From Streptococcus sp. 263_SSPC (lineage in GTDB: Bacteria; Bacillota; Bacilli; Lactobacillales; Aerococcaceae), in assembly GCF_001071995.1 (NCBI RefSeq), contig NZ_JVNU01000011.1, positions 1-33,489 on the forward strand: a stretch of 33,489 nt of DNA. Direction: 5' to 3'. Within the stretch, counting starts at the first letter, position 1; every line of letters starts with the position of its first letter. This document shows, piece after piece, positions 17,679-25,539 of the stretch. Both the position numbers and the translations under genes were made by a program. The notes below the pieces were generated by a model, which was given only the letters and a program-made list of their open reading frames with translations, was not told where the DNA came from and did not search any database.

Positions 17679-18503
17679 TTACGATTTCACGTTCCCGCTA
17701 GACACGCCTTGATCTGCATCTTCTGGAATCCACCAGTCTAAGAACTGCTTCATCGCCCAGTCCCAGAAATCCCATTCGTGTCCACCAGCGTGTTCTTGAT
17801 ACGTTAGTGACACTCCTTGTTCTTTCAAAAAGCTGCTGTAGCTACGGTTGTCTTCCAACAGCCAATCTTCCGTGCCACATGCCATAAAAATCGAGAGCTC
17901 ATCCTTATGCTCCATTGTTTGGACGGCATGATACAACTGATTGCCTTCCGCCACAAAGGTCTCCTCATCTTTAAAGACCGCCTCCAAAAAGCTTTTTCTT
18001 AAAAAGAACGGTGCTTCTGGAATCTCTTCTGGTGGAAGTGCCTGTTTCTTAATCGCGCTAGAGAACGCCCCAATGACGCTAAAGGTGTCTGGATATTTGA
18101 TGCCATTTCGAAGCGCCCCATATCCACCCATCGAAAGCCCGGCAATGCCCAAGTCTTCCCGTTTTCTGGAAATTGGAAACATTCGGCGTGAGATTTCTGG
18201 AAGCTCCACCCCGATAAATTCTCCATAGTTCGTATAGTTCCACGGTTGGTCTACGTAGAAATGATTTTCCCCAGAAGGCATGATGAGGGCAAGGTTCTTC
18301 TCTTTAGCGTATCGAAGAATGCGCGTTTGATTGACCCAATCCTGATTACTGCCCAATACTCCGTGCAGTAGCACCAACGCTTTGTACGGGCCTTCCGAAA
18401 GATACTGATTATCAAAGTCCACTGCATCGCTAGGCAAGTAGACTGACAGCGGGATAGTTCTCATTAATGTTTTTGAAAAGAATGAAACGTGTAAAAGTGC
18501 CAT
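17679..18503 (-). CDS. estA: Tributyrin-esterase (EstA)-type alpha/beta hydrolase
   Basis: A 274-residue hydrolase of the esterase-D/EstA family. The nucleophile is the Ser of GLSMGGYGALRNG near residue 122. The acid is probably Asp in CGTEDWL near 213 and the base His in AGGHEWDFWD near 248. The oxyanion-hole region is LLHGVLGSNQDWVNQT near 47. EstA of lactococci hydrolyses short-chain acyl and phenolic esters; homologues also include S-formylglutathione hydrolases. There is no signal peptide, so it is cytoplasmic. The substrate is not known. It is 20 bases after the small membrane-protein gene and probably co-transcribed. Confidence 0.85.
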   Translation of the reverse strand: MALLHVSFFSKTLMRTIPLSVYLPSDAVDFDNQYLSEGPYKALVLLHGVLGSNQDWVNQTRILRYAKEKNLALIMPSGENHFYVDQPWNYTNYGEFIGVELPEISRRMFPISRKREDLGIAGLSMGGYGALRNGIKYPDTFSVIGAFSSAIKKQALPPEEIPEAPFFLRKSFLEAVFKDEETFVAEGNQLYHAVQTMEHKDELSIFMACGTEDWLLEDNRSYSSFLKEQGVSLTYQEHAGGHEWDFWDWAMKQFLDWWIPEDADQGVSSGNVKS

Positions 18504-18523
18504 ATGAAGCCTCCATTAAACTA

Positions 18524-18874
18524 TTATTTTTTAAAGTATCGATTCATGATTGCCACTAAGCCAAAGATAAACGTCATTTTAACGACGGATTTTTGCCAAG
18601 ACTCCCATTGCTCATACCCAAAGAAATGATTCATGATGAGAATAAAAGCAATAGTGGCTACCATGCCCATAAAGATGACAACCCCTGCGCGATTGAATTT
18701 TTTGAGTTTATCCGGATTATCCCGATTCAACCAAGAATAAAAGGCAGCACCAACAACTATCGCATTCACAATAAACAGCGCGATATCTTGACGAAATAGT
18801 AGCTGATAGATGGCATTTGCACCACTGATGAACCCAAATACTATAGTAACAATTTCTCTAACTTTTTGACTCAT
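18524..18874 (-). CDS. Small four-helix membrane protein, unknown function
   Basis: A 116-residue protein; the start is taken at the ATG (MSQKVREIVTIVFGF), nine bases after GAGAGGGG, instead of the in-frame TTG before it. It has about four hydrophobic helices separated by short loops (WLNRDNPDKLKKFNRAG, NHFFGYEQWESWQKS). I recognise no family. It precedes estA by 20 bases and may share its mRNA. Confidence 0.7.
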   Translation of the reverse strand: MSQKVREIVTIVFGFISGANAIYQLLFRQDIALFIVNAIVVGAAFYSWLNRDNPDKLKKFNRAGVVIFMGMVATIAFILIMNHFFGYEQWESWQKSVVKMTFIFGLVAIMNRYFKK

Positions 18875-18961
18875 TTCCAACAACCCCTCTCCCTAAAAAC
18901 GGATTCCTGAACTTATCTCTATTATACTGCTCCCCCCAGCGTTTTTACAATACGAGAGAGC

Positions 18962-18992
18962 AAAAAAAGAACCTAGCATGACTGCTAGGTTC
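18962..18992 (-). terminator. Intrinsic terminator of lplA
   Basis: Minus-strand stem GAACCTAGCA / TGCTAGGTTC with a four-base loop, followed by TTTTTTT, about 35 bases past the lplA stop. Confidence 0.88.
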
Positions 18993-19026
18993 CACTTCAT
19001 CGGCCTCTATAGCCGAGTTTCCTATT

Positions 19027-20058
19027 TTATTCTTCGACCCCTAGTAATAGGTTTACTAGGATGTCCACTGTCACATTACCGAAGTAACGGCGGATGTCGA
19101 TGGCTTCAAAAGCTTTTGTTAAGTCTTCGCGGTTGTATCCTACGCCCACAAGCGCTTTTTCTACATCGCTGATTTCACCAAGACCGAAGAAGTCTCCGTT
19201 AATTTTAATGTCTTTGATGGCATTCTTTTCAACGTTCAAGCTGAACTCGATTTGTCCGGCCGGTGTACGTTTGGATTGTTTGAATTCGAATTTTGGATTT
19301 TTTCCGTAGTTCCAATCTGGGTTGTTGAAGTACTTGCTGCGTAATTCTTCTACACGCACCCAGTCTTCATCTGTTAGAACATACTCTTTAATCGTAGATG
19401 TATCTTCCACATTGAAGATGTTTTTCAAGAGCACTTCGCGGAATTGTAAGATGTCTAAGTCTTGATATTCAGGCGCTAAGTACGGTTTAATATTTGTCAC
19501 GCGTGAACGAACGGACTTGATTCCTTTTGACGCGATTTTCTCTTGTTTTGGACGTAAAATTTGAGGCAAAATGCTCACATCTAGATCGAGCATTAATGTT
19601 CCGTGCGCTGTTAAACGGCCATTGTTTGAATACATCGCATTTCCAGAGAATTTCTTACCATCGATGAGAAGGTCGTTACGGCCTTGTAACTCTGCCCCTG
19701 TTGCTCCCATTTTATGAAGAGCTTCAATCACAGGTTCTGTGAATTTTCCGAAATCACGGAAGCTATCGCCGTCATCTTCTGTAATGAAGCAGAAGCAGAT
19801 ATTTCCCATATCGTGATACACGGCTCCACCGCCTGAGAAACGACGAACCACTTGTACGCCAAGCTTGTCTACACCATCTTGATTGATTTCTTCAATGGTA
19901 TTTTGGTTTTTCCCGATGATAATCGCATTTTCGTTAATATAAAATAACAAAATTGGTTCATCGAGTTTCTTTTCGTTTAATAAGAAATATTCGATGGCTA
20001 AGTTTGTCGTTGCATCGTAGATTTCTTGTCCATTACGTTGATTTTTTACATAATACAT
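19027..20058 (-). CDS. lplA: Lipoate-protein ligase A
   Basis: A 343-residue ligase. The lipoate-binding motif is VRRFSGGGAVYHDMGN near residue 75. GRNDLLIDGKKFSGNA with the catalytic Lys lies near 133, and HGTLMLDLD near 152. The C-terminal about 90 residues form the accessory domain of two-step LplA enzymes. It activates free lipoate with ATP and attaches it to the E2 or GcvH subunits of 2-oxoacid dehydrogenase complexes. It is a single gene with its own terminator; no lipoyl acceptor is encoded in the window. Confidence 0.96.
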   Translation of the reverse strand: MYYVKNQRNGQEIYDATTNLAIEYFLLNEKKLDEPILLFYINENAIIIGKNQNTIEEINQDGVDKLGVQVVRRFSGGGAVYHDMGNICFCFITEDDGDSFRDFGKFTEPVIEALHKMGATGAELQGRNDLLIDGKKFSGNAMYSNNGRLTAHGTLMLDLDVSILPQILRPKQEKIASKGIKSVRSRVTNIKPYLAPEYQDLDILQFREVLLKNIFNVEDTSTIKEYVLTDEDWVRVEELRSKYFNNPDWNYGKNPKFEFKQSKRTPAGQIEFSLNVEKNAIKDIKINGDFFGLGEISDVEKALVGVGYNREDLTKAFEAIDIRRYFGNVTVDILVNLLLGVEE

Positions 20059-20170
20059 CTGAAAGTCTCCTCGCTTTTACTGATATCACTAGCGCTATCA
20101 TACCATAACCCTCCCCCTCACACATAAGAAAGAAGCTTGATTTTACACTGTTTTTACTCCACTCCAACAC

Positions 20171-20194
20171 GCAATTACCATATATGGTAATTGC
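20171..20194. promoter_or_regulatory. Perfect 24-base palindrome between lplA and the first CPBP gene
   Basis: GCAATTACCATA is followed directly by its exact complement TATGGTAATTGC. It lies about 110 bases upstream of the lplA start and past the terminator of the CPBP gene. With no loop and no adjacent U-run on the minus strand, it looks more like a dimeric repressor operator than a terminator. The regulator is unknown. Confidence 0.5.
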
Positions 20195-20210
20195 AGCTTT
20201 TCAATAAGAA

Positions 20211-20235
20211 AAAACGCACCCTGTCCAGGATGCGC
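20211..20235 (-). terminator. Intrinsic terminator of the first CPBP gene
   Basis: Minus-strand stem GCGCATCCTG / CAGGGTGCG, short loop, then TTTTTT, 12 bases after the stop codon. Confidence 0.75.
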
Positions 20236-20246
20236 TTTGCTACAGT

Positions 20247-21008
20247 TTAGTATGCCCACGCGATGAGCAAATAGATGAAGGTTGAACCAAACATATCTGC
20301 CAATGCGTGCATAAGGAAGAATGGTAATAAGTTTTTGACCACTTTCTTGTACATGAAGTAGTAGAACAATCCGTACACGACTCCGATAACCATTGCCCAC
20401 AACATTCCTTGATACGTATGAAATGAGAAACGAACAAGCGTTGAGAATGCTAAAGCCTTCCACTGATGTTCTTCCTTCACCGATGTCATTAATCCAAGGA
20501 AGAAGAACTCTTCGTAGAATCCATTTAATAGCCCATAAGCGATGGCCATTGGAGATAACGCTAAGAACTTATTGATGATTTCCTGTGGGTTCATGAACGG
20601 AACGAGCGCTGGGTCGAAGTAGTTGTATTCACCGCTCAGAGTTGTTACAACGTCGCCAAAGAGTCCGACAATCGTGAATAATAACGGTACCCAGATGAGT
20701 ACGGACCAGTGAAAACGAATCTTCAACTGCTTGAAGTCGTAATGACGGATGACTAAGTACAAGAGTGCAATCGCTAGTAAAATCACCTGTAAGGTAAAGT
20801 TACTCGAATACACTGCCCCGTCGCTATAGGACGTTGTCGTTTCCGTATACGGTTGGACCACTTCCGTCACTGGTTGTAAGCTTTGTAGAAATTGTTGTGT
20901 GGATCGGATGATAAACTCACCGAACATGATAATCGTGACGATGAGGATGTCATACCACTTTAAAGTTTTTAATGGTTCTTTTGGTCTAATTTTAGTTAAA
21001 ACTGTCAT
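20247..21008 (-). CDS. CPBP-type (ABI/CAAX protease-like) membrane protein with altered motif
   Basis: A 253-residue protein with about seven hydrophobic segments and one extracytoplasmic-looking loop at 45-75. The last 90 residues resemble the CPBP intramembrane protease domain (NGFYEEFFFLGLM near 163, FHTYQGMLWA near 197, FLMHALADMFG near 233). The family's first motif is EExxxR; here the two Glu are present but the Arg position is Leu. His in motifs 2 and 3 are kept. It may still be active or may be a scaffold; CPBP members in lactobacilli include bacteriocin self-immunity proteins. Monocistronic, next to a second CPBP gene of unrelated overall sequence. Confidence 0.78.
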   Translation of the reverse strand: MTVLTKIRPKEPLKTLKWYDILIVTIIMFGEFIIRSTQQFLQSLQPVTEVVQPYTETTTSYSDGAVYSSNFTLQVILLAIALLYLVIRHYDFKQLKIRFHWSVLIWVPLLFTIVGLFGDVVTTLSGEYNYFDPALVPFMNPQEIINKFLALSPMAIAYGLLNGFYEEFFFLGLMTSVKEEHQWKALAFSTLVRFSFHTYQGMLWAMVIGVVYGLFYYFMYKKVVKNLLPFFLMHALADMFGSTFIYLLIAWAY

Positions 21009-21149
21009 GATTGTATCCCTCTTTTCCTTATTGTATCAAAACACTGTTCTATTGAAAGAAAATCGCTTCTTTCTTTGGGCGTCTTCCTTAATAAGAGAGT
21101 ACTCCTTAAAACTAAAATGAACCTAAAATCAAAAAAAATTCCACAAAAA

Positions 21150-21171
21150 AAGTGACTCCTAATAAGAAGTC
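21150..21171 (-). terminator. Intrinsic terminator of the second CPBP gene
   Basis: Minus-strand stem GTGACT / AGTCAC with a ten-base loop, followed by TTTTTTT, 14 bases after the stop codon. Confidence 0.75.
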
Positions 21172-21184
21172 ACCGACTAATTCT

Positions 21185-21892
21185 CTAAAAGAAATGTCTC
21201 GGTATTTCGATGAACAAGATTACAAGAAGTCCATTATAAAGGCTGTGTAATAAAATTGCGTCAAACAAACTTCTTCTTCGTTCATACACAAGAAAAAGAA
21301 CAATAGAGAGAATAAGATAAGCTAAAAACTGTATCCAATTGTGGATATAAGTCGGAAAATGAATAGCTGCAAATAGAATTGAAACGATGGACATTCTAAC
21401 AAAAGTATTCACTTTTCCTCGAAGCAAATTATTCAGAAATCCTCTAAAAAGAAATTCTTCAATCAAAGGTGCAATAAACACTAATCCTAGTGCATCTAAA
21501 GCAAAAATAAATTTGTCTGTTGTTAGTGTTAGATCAGCCCTAAAGAAAAAATCAACTAGTTTTGATCGACCTGTCCCATATGCCATTGAACTCCACAAAC
21601 TAATCAAATAGATTGAAAATCTGAGAGTAATATACGTTACAAAAACAAAAATTAAATCCATCAGTTGAATCTTTCTTTTTACTGTTGGCTTAAATAATTT
21701 TGTGTGTACTTTGTACATACAAAACACCAAAATGCCAACGCAAATAATCGTCACAATTAACTCCCACATATCCGCTTGACGACCTAATTTCATTGAATTC
21801 AGTTCGAACACAAATTCAATTCCCCCGCGTATGACAATATACGCTACAAAAAAGAATAGAACCCAAAGCGGTTTTTTCATTCGAGCACCCAT
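21185..21892 (-). CDS. CPBP-family intramembrane metalloprotease
   Basis: A 235-residue protein with about seven membrane helices and the complete CPBP signature: APLIEEFLFRGFLNN near residue 140 (EExxxR), FAAIHFP near 173 (FxxxH) and ILLHSLYNGLL near 217. Family members cleave substrates inside the membrane; some protect against self-made bacteriocins. No bacteriocin or ABC transporter genes are adjacent, so the role is open. The start MGAR is favoured because GAGG lies nine bases upstream. Base composition is somewhat more A/T-rich than the neighbouring housekeeping genes. Confidence 0.88.
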   Translation of the reverse strand: MGARMKKPLWVLFFFVAYIVIRGGIEFVFELNSMKLGRQADMWELIVTIICVGILVFCMYKVHTKLFKPTVKRKIQLMDLIFVFVTYITLRFSIYLISLWSSMAYGTGRSKLVDFFFRADLTLTTDKFIFALDALGLVFIAPLIEEFLFRGFLNNLLRGKVNTFVRMSIVSILFAAIHFPTYIHNWIQFLAYLILSIVLFLVYERRRSLFDAILLHSLYNGLLVILFIEIPRHFF

Positions 21893-22001
21893 TTACTTCT
21901 ACCTCACATGTTTTTTCCCTATATTACCGTTTTATAGCAGATACTGTCAATATGAGATTTCAAAAAAAGCAGACTAGCGTTTTACTAGTCTGCTTCATTC
22001 A

Positions 22002-23531
22002 TTATTTCTGGCGGATGGTAAATCCTTTGTCAGATTTCTTTTTGTTGTTACGGCGGCGAGAATCTTTCCCTTTATATCCGCGTGTATATTCGTCTTCTAA
22101 GCCACGGCCACGACGGTCTTCTTTGCGCTTGAAGCTTCCTTTTCCGTTACGTCCTCGGTTGTCTTTACGGTCGCTACGGTTGTAATTCCCACGGCTGTTG
22201 CCACGTTTGCGGCTTGGCAATGGACGTTCTGGCGTGATTTTAACTGGAATTTCAGTTGGATCTTTAATCATGCTCTTGAGTAATAGAGCTGCCAATTCTT
22301 CTGGTTCGTACTCGTCTAATAAGTAAGATACCGCTTCTTTGAAACGTCTTGGTTCCACAGTTTTCATCATTTCGTCGATAGACTCGATGGCTGTTTTTGT
22401 TTGTCCTTCCAAGGCTTCTGTTTGCGTTGGTGGACGAAGGCTTGTCATACGTTTGCGTGTTAATTCTTCAATCACACGTAGGTAATCCATTTCGTTTGGT
22501 GTCACGAATGTAACTGACATTCCTTCTTGTCCCGCACGGCCTGTACGTCCGATACGATGTACATAGCTTTCTGGGTCTTGTGGGATATCGTAGTTGTACA
22601 CGTGCGTTACGCCTGAGATATCTAGTCCACGTGCTGCCACGTCTGTAGCGACTAAGATGTCTAAATGGTTGTTCTTGAAGTCACGAAGAACGCTCATACG
22701 TTTTTGTTGGCTTAAGTCCCCGTGGATTCCTTCTGCACGGTAGCCACGCATTTCAAGTCCGCGTGCTAATTCGTCTACACGACGTTTTGTACGTCCGAAT
22801 ACGATGGTTAATTCAGGCGTTTGAACGTCTAATAAACGTGTCATAATGTCGAATTTCTCGTAGTCTTTACATTTTACGAAATATTGATCGATTAATGTCG
22901 CCGTCATCTCATTTGATTTGATACGAACATGTTCTGGATCTTTCATAAATTGAACACCGATACGTTTAATATCATCTGGCATTGTCGCAGAGAATAAAAG
23001 CGTTTGGCGGTTTTCTGGAACTTGTTTGATAATCGATTCGATATCTTCCAAGAATCCCATGTTTAACATTTCATCCGCTTCGTCTAAGACAAGTGTTTCC
23101 ACTGTCGCAAGTTTCAATGTACGGCGTGAAATGTGGTCTAAAAGACGACCTGGAGTTCCCACAACGATTTGTGGATTTTCTTTTAATTGGCGAATTTGAC
23201 GGTTAATGTCCGCTCCACCGTAAACAGCTTGTACACGAATTTTTTTGTCGCGTCCGAGACGGAACAATTCTTCTTGTGTTTGAATCGCAAGTTCACGAGT
23301 TGGTGCGATGACAAGTCCTTGTACGCCTTTTTTACTTGGGTCGATTTTTTGAAGCATTGGCAAACCAAATGCGGCTGTTTTACCAGTCCCTGTTTGCGCT
23401 TGTCCAATTACATCTAAGCCTGCTAGCGCTTTTGGAATGGTTTGTGCTTGAATGGGAGTTGCTTCCTCAAACCCCATTTTTTCGATAGATTCTAGTAAGG
23501 CAGAATCCAATCCTAATTCATTAAATTTCAT
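22002..23531 (-). CDS. cshA: DEAD-box RNA helicase CshA
   Basis: A 509-residue helicase from the ATG at 23529-23531, chosen because AAGGAGG sits five bases upstream. All core motifs are present: Q-motif ([14 protein letters not shown]), AQTGTGKT near residue 45, [22 protein letters not shown] near 150, LLFSATMP near 180, and [10 protein letters not shown] near 320. The tail after about residue 425 is Arg/Gly/Lys-rich, as in CshA, which works in ribosome assembly and with the RNA degradosome, chiefly in the cold. It is a single gene with a structured leader, and element R2 overlaps its promoter. Confidence 0.97.
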   Translation of the reverse strand: MKFNELGLDSALLESIEKMGFEEATPIQAQTIPKALAGLDVIGQAQTGTGKTAAFGLPMLQKIDPSKKGVQGLVIAPTRELAIQTQEELFRLGRDKKIRVQAVYGGADINRQIRQLKENPQIVVGTPGRLLDHISRRTLKLATVETLVLDEADEMLNMGFLEDIESIIKQVPENRQTLLFSATMPDDIKRIGVQFMKDPEHVRIKSNEMTATLIDQYFVKCKDYEKFDIMTRLLDVQTPELTIVFGRTKRRVDELARGLEMRGYRAEGIHGDLSQQKRMSVLRDFKNNHLDILVATDVAARGLDISGVTHVYNYDIPQDPESYVHRIGRTGRAGQEGMSVTFVTPNEMDYLRVIEELTRKRMTSLRPPTQTEALEGQTKTAIESIDEMMKTVEPRRFKEAVSYLLDEYEPEELAALLLKSMIKDPTEIPVKITPERPLPSRKRGNSRGNYNRSDRKDNRGRNGKGSFKRKEDRRGRGLEDEYTRGYKGKDSRRRNNKKKSDKGFTIRQK

Positions 23532-23643
23532 ATTTTCCTCCTTGGATACTTCGGTGAGAAGCACACGAGGGATTTCCCTTCATAACAAAAGCCTGGAGCT
23601 TTTCGTAAGAGCACCAGACTTCTACAATCGTTTAAATTTCAAA
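23532..23643 (-). promoter_or_regulatory. Structured cshA leader with terminator-like hairpin
   Basis: About 110 untranslated bases precede cshA. On the minus strand GTCTGGTGCT (complement of 23610-23619) pairs with AGCTCCAGGC (complement of 23591-23600), with one mismatch and one G-T pair, and is followed by TTTTGTT. This is an attenuator-like hairpin about 60 bases before the start codon. A second small stem AGGGAAATCCCT (complement of 23569-23580) follows. A cold-responsive or autoregulatory leader is a reasonable inference. Confidence 0.5.
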
Positions 23644-23649
23644 CTATCT

Positions 23650-23655
23650 ATTATA
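23650..23655 (-). promoter_or_regulatory. Candidate -10 element of cshA
   Basis: The minus strand reads TATAAT here, a perfect -10, about 120 bases before the cshA ATG. TTGAGA lies upstream but only 14 bases away, so the -35 is uncertain. The element is inside the outer left arm of R2. Confidence 0.45.
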
Positions 23656-23812
23656 AATGTGTGTACATTTCTCAACTCAGCGAATAGTATAGCACGCATC
23701 CAGCGAGAATGCAAAGAATACAGACCGCCGACTCCTGCTTTTTATTCTTTGAAAAATGCTTTTATGACAAGTTTTTGACTGAGTGCTGATTCCTCAAAAT
23801 CCTTGCGGATTT

Positions 23813-23949
23813 TTTATAATGGCTGTAATGGGGCAACGGCTTGAGCCATGGTCTCAAGCTCTTTCAAGATTCAAACGTACTCTAGAAAATAAATTTTCAA
23901 GAGTACGTAATTCACTTTGAATGCCATCCCCCATTACTACCATTATAAA
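23813..23949 (+). other. R2 two-hairpin core
   Basis: Within the closing stem (TATAATGG.TGTAATGGGG with its complement), hairpin 1 is GCTTGAG (23839-23845), loop CCATGGT, CTCAAGC (23853-23859). Hairpin 2 is CGTACTCT (23876-23883) with AGAGTACG (23900-23907), apex GAAAATAAATTTTC self-paired around TAAA. TAATTCAC follows at 23908-23915. Stem sequences differ from R1 but pairing is kept. Confidence 0.78.
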
Positions 23950-24095
23950 ATCCGCTAGATTCTTCGGAATCAGCGTCAATTAACTTGGAATAGCAGTTTC
24001 AAAATAAAAAGCGGGAGGAGGCGGGTGGGTTTGCTTCTCGTGGTGCGGTTGAGAAATGGGACACTTTATAATCGCTAGTTCTCAGGGATGGGACG

Positions 24096-24130
24096 AAAAA
24101 AGCGAGGGACGTTGGTGCGTCTCTCGCTTT
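24096..24130 (-). terminator. Intrinsic terminator of murF
   Basis: Minus-strand stem AAGCGAGAGACG / CGTCCCTCGCTT with a six-base loop, then TTTTTT, 12 bases past the murF stop. Confidence 0.85.
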
Positions 24131-24142
24131 ACTTTAAATTTA

Positions 24143-25528
24143 TTATTCTGCTCTTAGGGCATCGACGACAGCGAGTAAACCTGTGCCGTTGCTTGATTTG
24201 ATAAGGACTTGGTCGCCTTCTTTGAGTTCAGCTTTCAAGTCAGCAATCAAGGCTTCTTTATCCATGTAATGGTGAAGCGCTGCTGCTTCGAACTGGCCTT
24301 TCAACGCATCATACAGTGCTTCCATTTCTTCGCCGTACAAGTACACAAGTGCGACTTCGCTTGGAGAAATGACTTCTGAGATGCTGGCGTGCAATTCTTT
24401 CGAATGTTCACCAAGCTCGCGGATGTCCCCAAGAACGAGAACGCGACGGCCTGTTGCTTCGACTGAAACGAATGATTTAATCACGGATTTCATCGCGATT
24501 GGGCTAGCGTTGTACGCATCATTTAAGATGGCTACTCCGTTTTGGCCTTTCACCCATTGCGTACGGTTCTTCGTCAATTCGAAGTTCGCTAAGGCTGACA
24601 CGATATCAGAAAGCGGAACGTCTAATGTGCGTGCAATTTCAATCGCTAAAAGCGCGTTTGAAACGTTGTACGCCCCAAGAACTGGTAAAGTGACCGCCAC
24701 TGTTTCAGTTGGTGTCACTAATTCAAACGCTGTGTGGTCTGAATAAAGTTCGATGTTACGTGCTGAAAGTTCCTTGCTTCCTTCGCCGACTGTAACGATG
24801 TTGAAGTTTGCTGGTTTTTCAGCTTGTGCAATGCCTGCTGTAATTAAATCTTCATGCGCTGGATAAATAAAAGTTCCATTTTCTTGTAGTCCAGAAAGGA
24901 TTTCAAGTTTGGCTTTGGCAATCCCTTCCTTGCTTCCCAATTGTTCCATGTGCGATTCACCGATGAGCGTAATCGCAACAACTTGTGGGCGTGCTAATTT
25001 TGATAAGAACTCGATTTCGTGGAATTCGCTCATTCCCATCTCTAACACAAGTGCTTCTGTTGATTCTGGCATATCTAAAATCGTTTGTGGTAAGCCGATA
25101 TCGTTATTGAAGTTTCCTTGTGTTTTATAGACACGGTAGCATGCGCCAAGAGCGGCTGCTGTCATATCTTTTGTCGTTGTTTTTCCAGAACTACCTGTGA
25201 TTCCGACAACGCGTGGAGATACTTTTTCTAAGTACCATTTCGCTAATTTTTGAAAAGCTTGAAGTGGGTCGTCCACCCAAATCGCGCAGATACCATCTGG
25301 TGGCGTTACATCTTGTTTGCCCCATAACACAGCTGTTGCGCCGGCTTGAATGGCTTGCTCAATATAATCATGTCCGTCTGTTTGCCCTTGAAGTGGCACG
25401 AAAAGGCTGTTTGGTCCTAATTTTCGTGTATCGAAGGCTACAGATTCGATGACTTCAAATCGATGTGCTGACTGATAATCAATCGCTTCGACCGCTTTTG
25501 TAATTTCAGCAACTGTTCCAATACTCAT
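24143..25528 (-). CDS. murF: UDP-MurNAc-tripeptide--D-alanyl-D-alanine ligase
   Basis: A 461-residue Mur ligase. The ATP loop is GITGSSGKTTTKDM near residue 110. NFNNDIGLPQTIL near 138 and LEMGMSE near 160 are MurF-specific, and NDAYNASPIAMKS near 315 marks the C-terminal domain. It adds D-Ala-D-Ala to UDP-MurNAc-tripeptide, the last cytoplasmic step of the peptidoglycan stem peptide. It follows ddl by 11 bases, so the enzyme that makes the dipeptide and the one that uses it share an mRNA. Confidence 0.98.
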   Translation of the reverse strand: MSIGTVAEITKAVEAIDYQSAHRFEVIESVAFDTRKLGPNSLFVPLQGQTDGHDYIEQAIQAGATAVLWGKQDVTPPDGICAIWVDDPLQAFQKLAKWYLEKVSPRVVGITGSSGKTTTKDMTAAALGACYRVYKTQGNFNNDIGLPQTILDMPESTEALVLEMGMSEFHEIEFLSKLARPQVVAITLIGESHMEQLGSKEGIAKAKLEILSGLQENGTFIYPAHEDLITAGIAQAEKPANFNIVTVGEGSKELSARNIELYSDHTAFELVTPTETVAVTLPVLGAYNVSNALLAIEIARTLDVPLSDIVSALANFELTKNRTQWVKGQNGVAILNDAYNASPIAMKSVIKSFVSVEATGRRVLVLGDIRELGEHSKELHASISEVISPSEVALVYLYGEEMEALYDALKGQFEAAALHHYMDKEALIADLKAELKEGDQVLIKSSNGTGLLAVVDALRAE

Positions 25529-25539
25529 CTTTCTACCCC

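Larger units (their letters stand above)
23644..24078 (+). repeat. R2: large intergenic palindromic element, second of three
   Basis: Fills the gap between cshA and murF. Matching blocks from outside in: 23644-23676 with 24048-24078 (both read GTTGAGAAATG...TTTATAAT...TAG on opposite strands); about 23702-23730 with 24013-24045; CTTTTTATT (23738-23746) with AATAAAAAG (24003-24011); TGCTGATTCC region with GGAATCAGCG; 23813-23833 with 23928-23949. Two hairpins lie at the centre. No gene is credible inside. The left outer block contains the cshA -10 element, so the right block carries an inverted near-copy of that promoter. Confidence 0.85.

Noticed and set aside
20143-20463. 106-codon minus-strand frame overlapping the CPBP gene end
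   Set aside because: It is a shadow frame of the CPBP gene and spans its terminator.
11512-24078. R1-R3 as 6S RNA or T-box copies
   Set aside because: They lack the single central bubble of 6S RNA and any T-box sequence, and three copies in 20 kb would be unusual for either.
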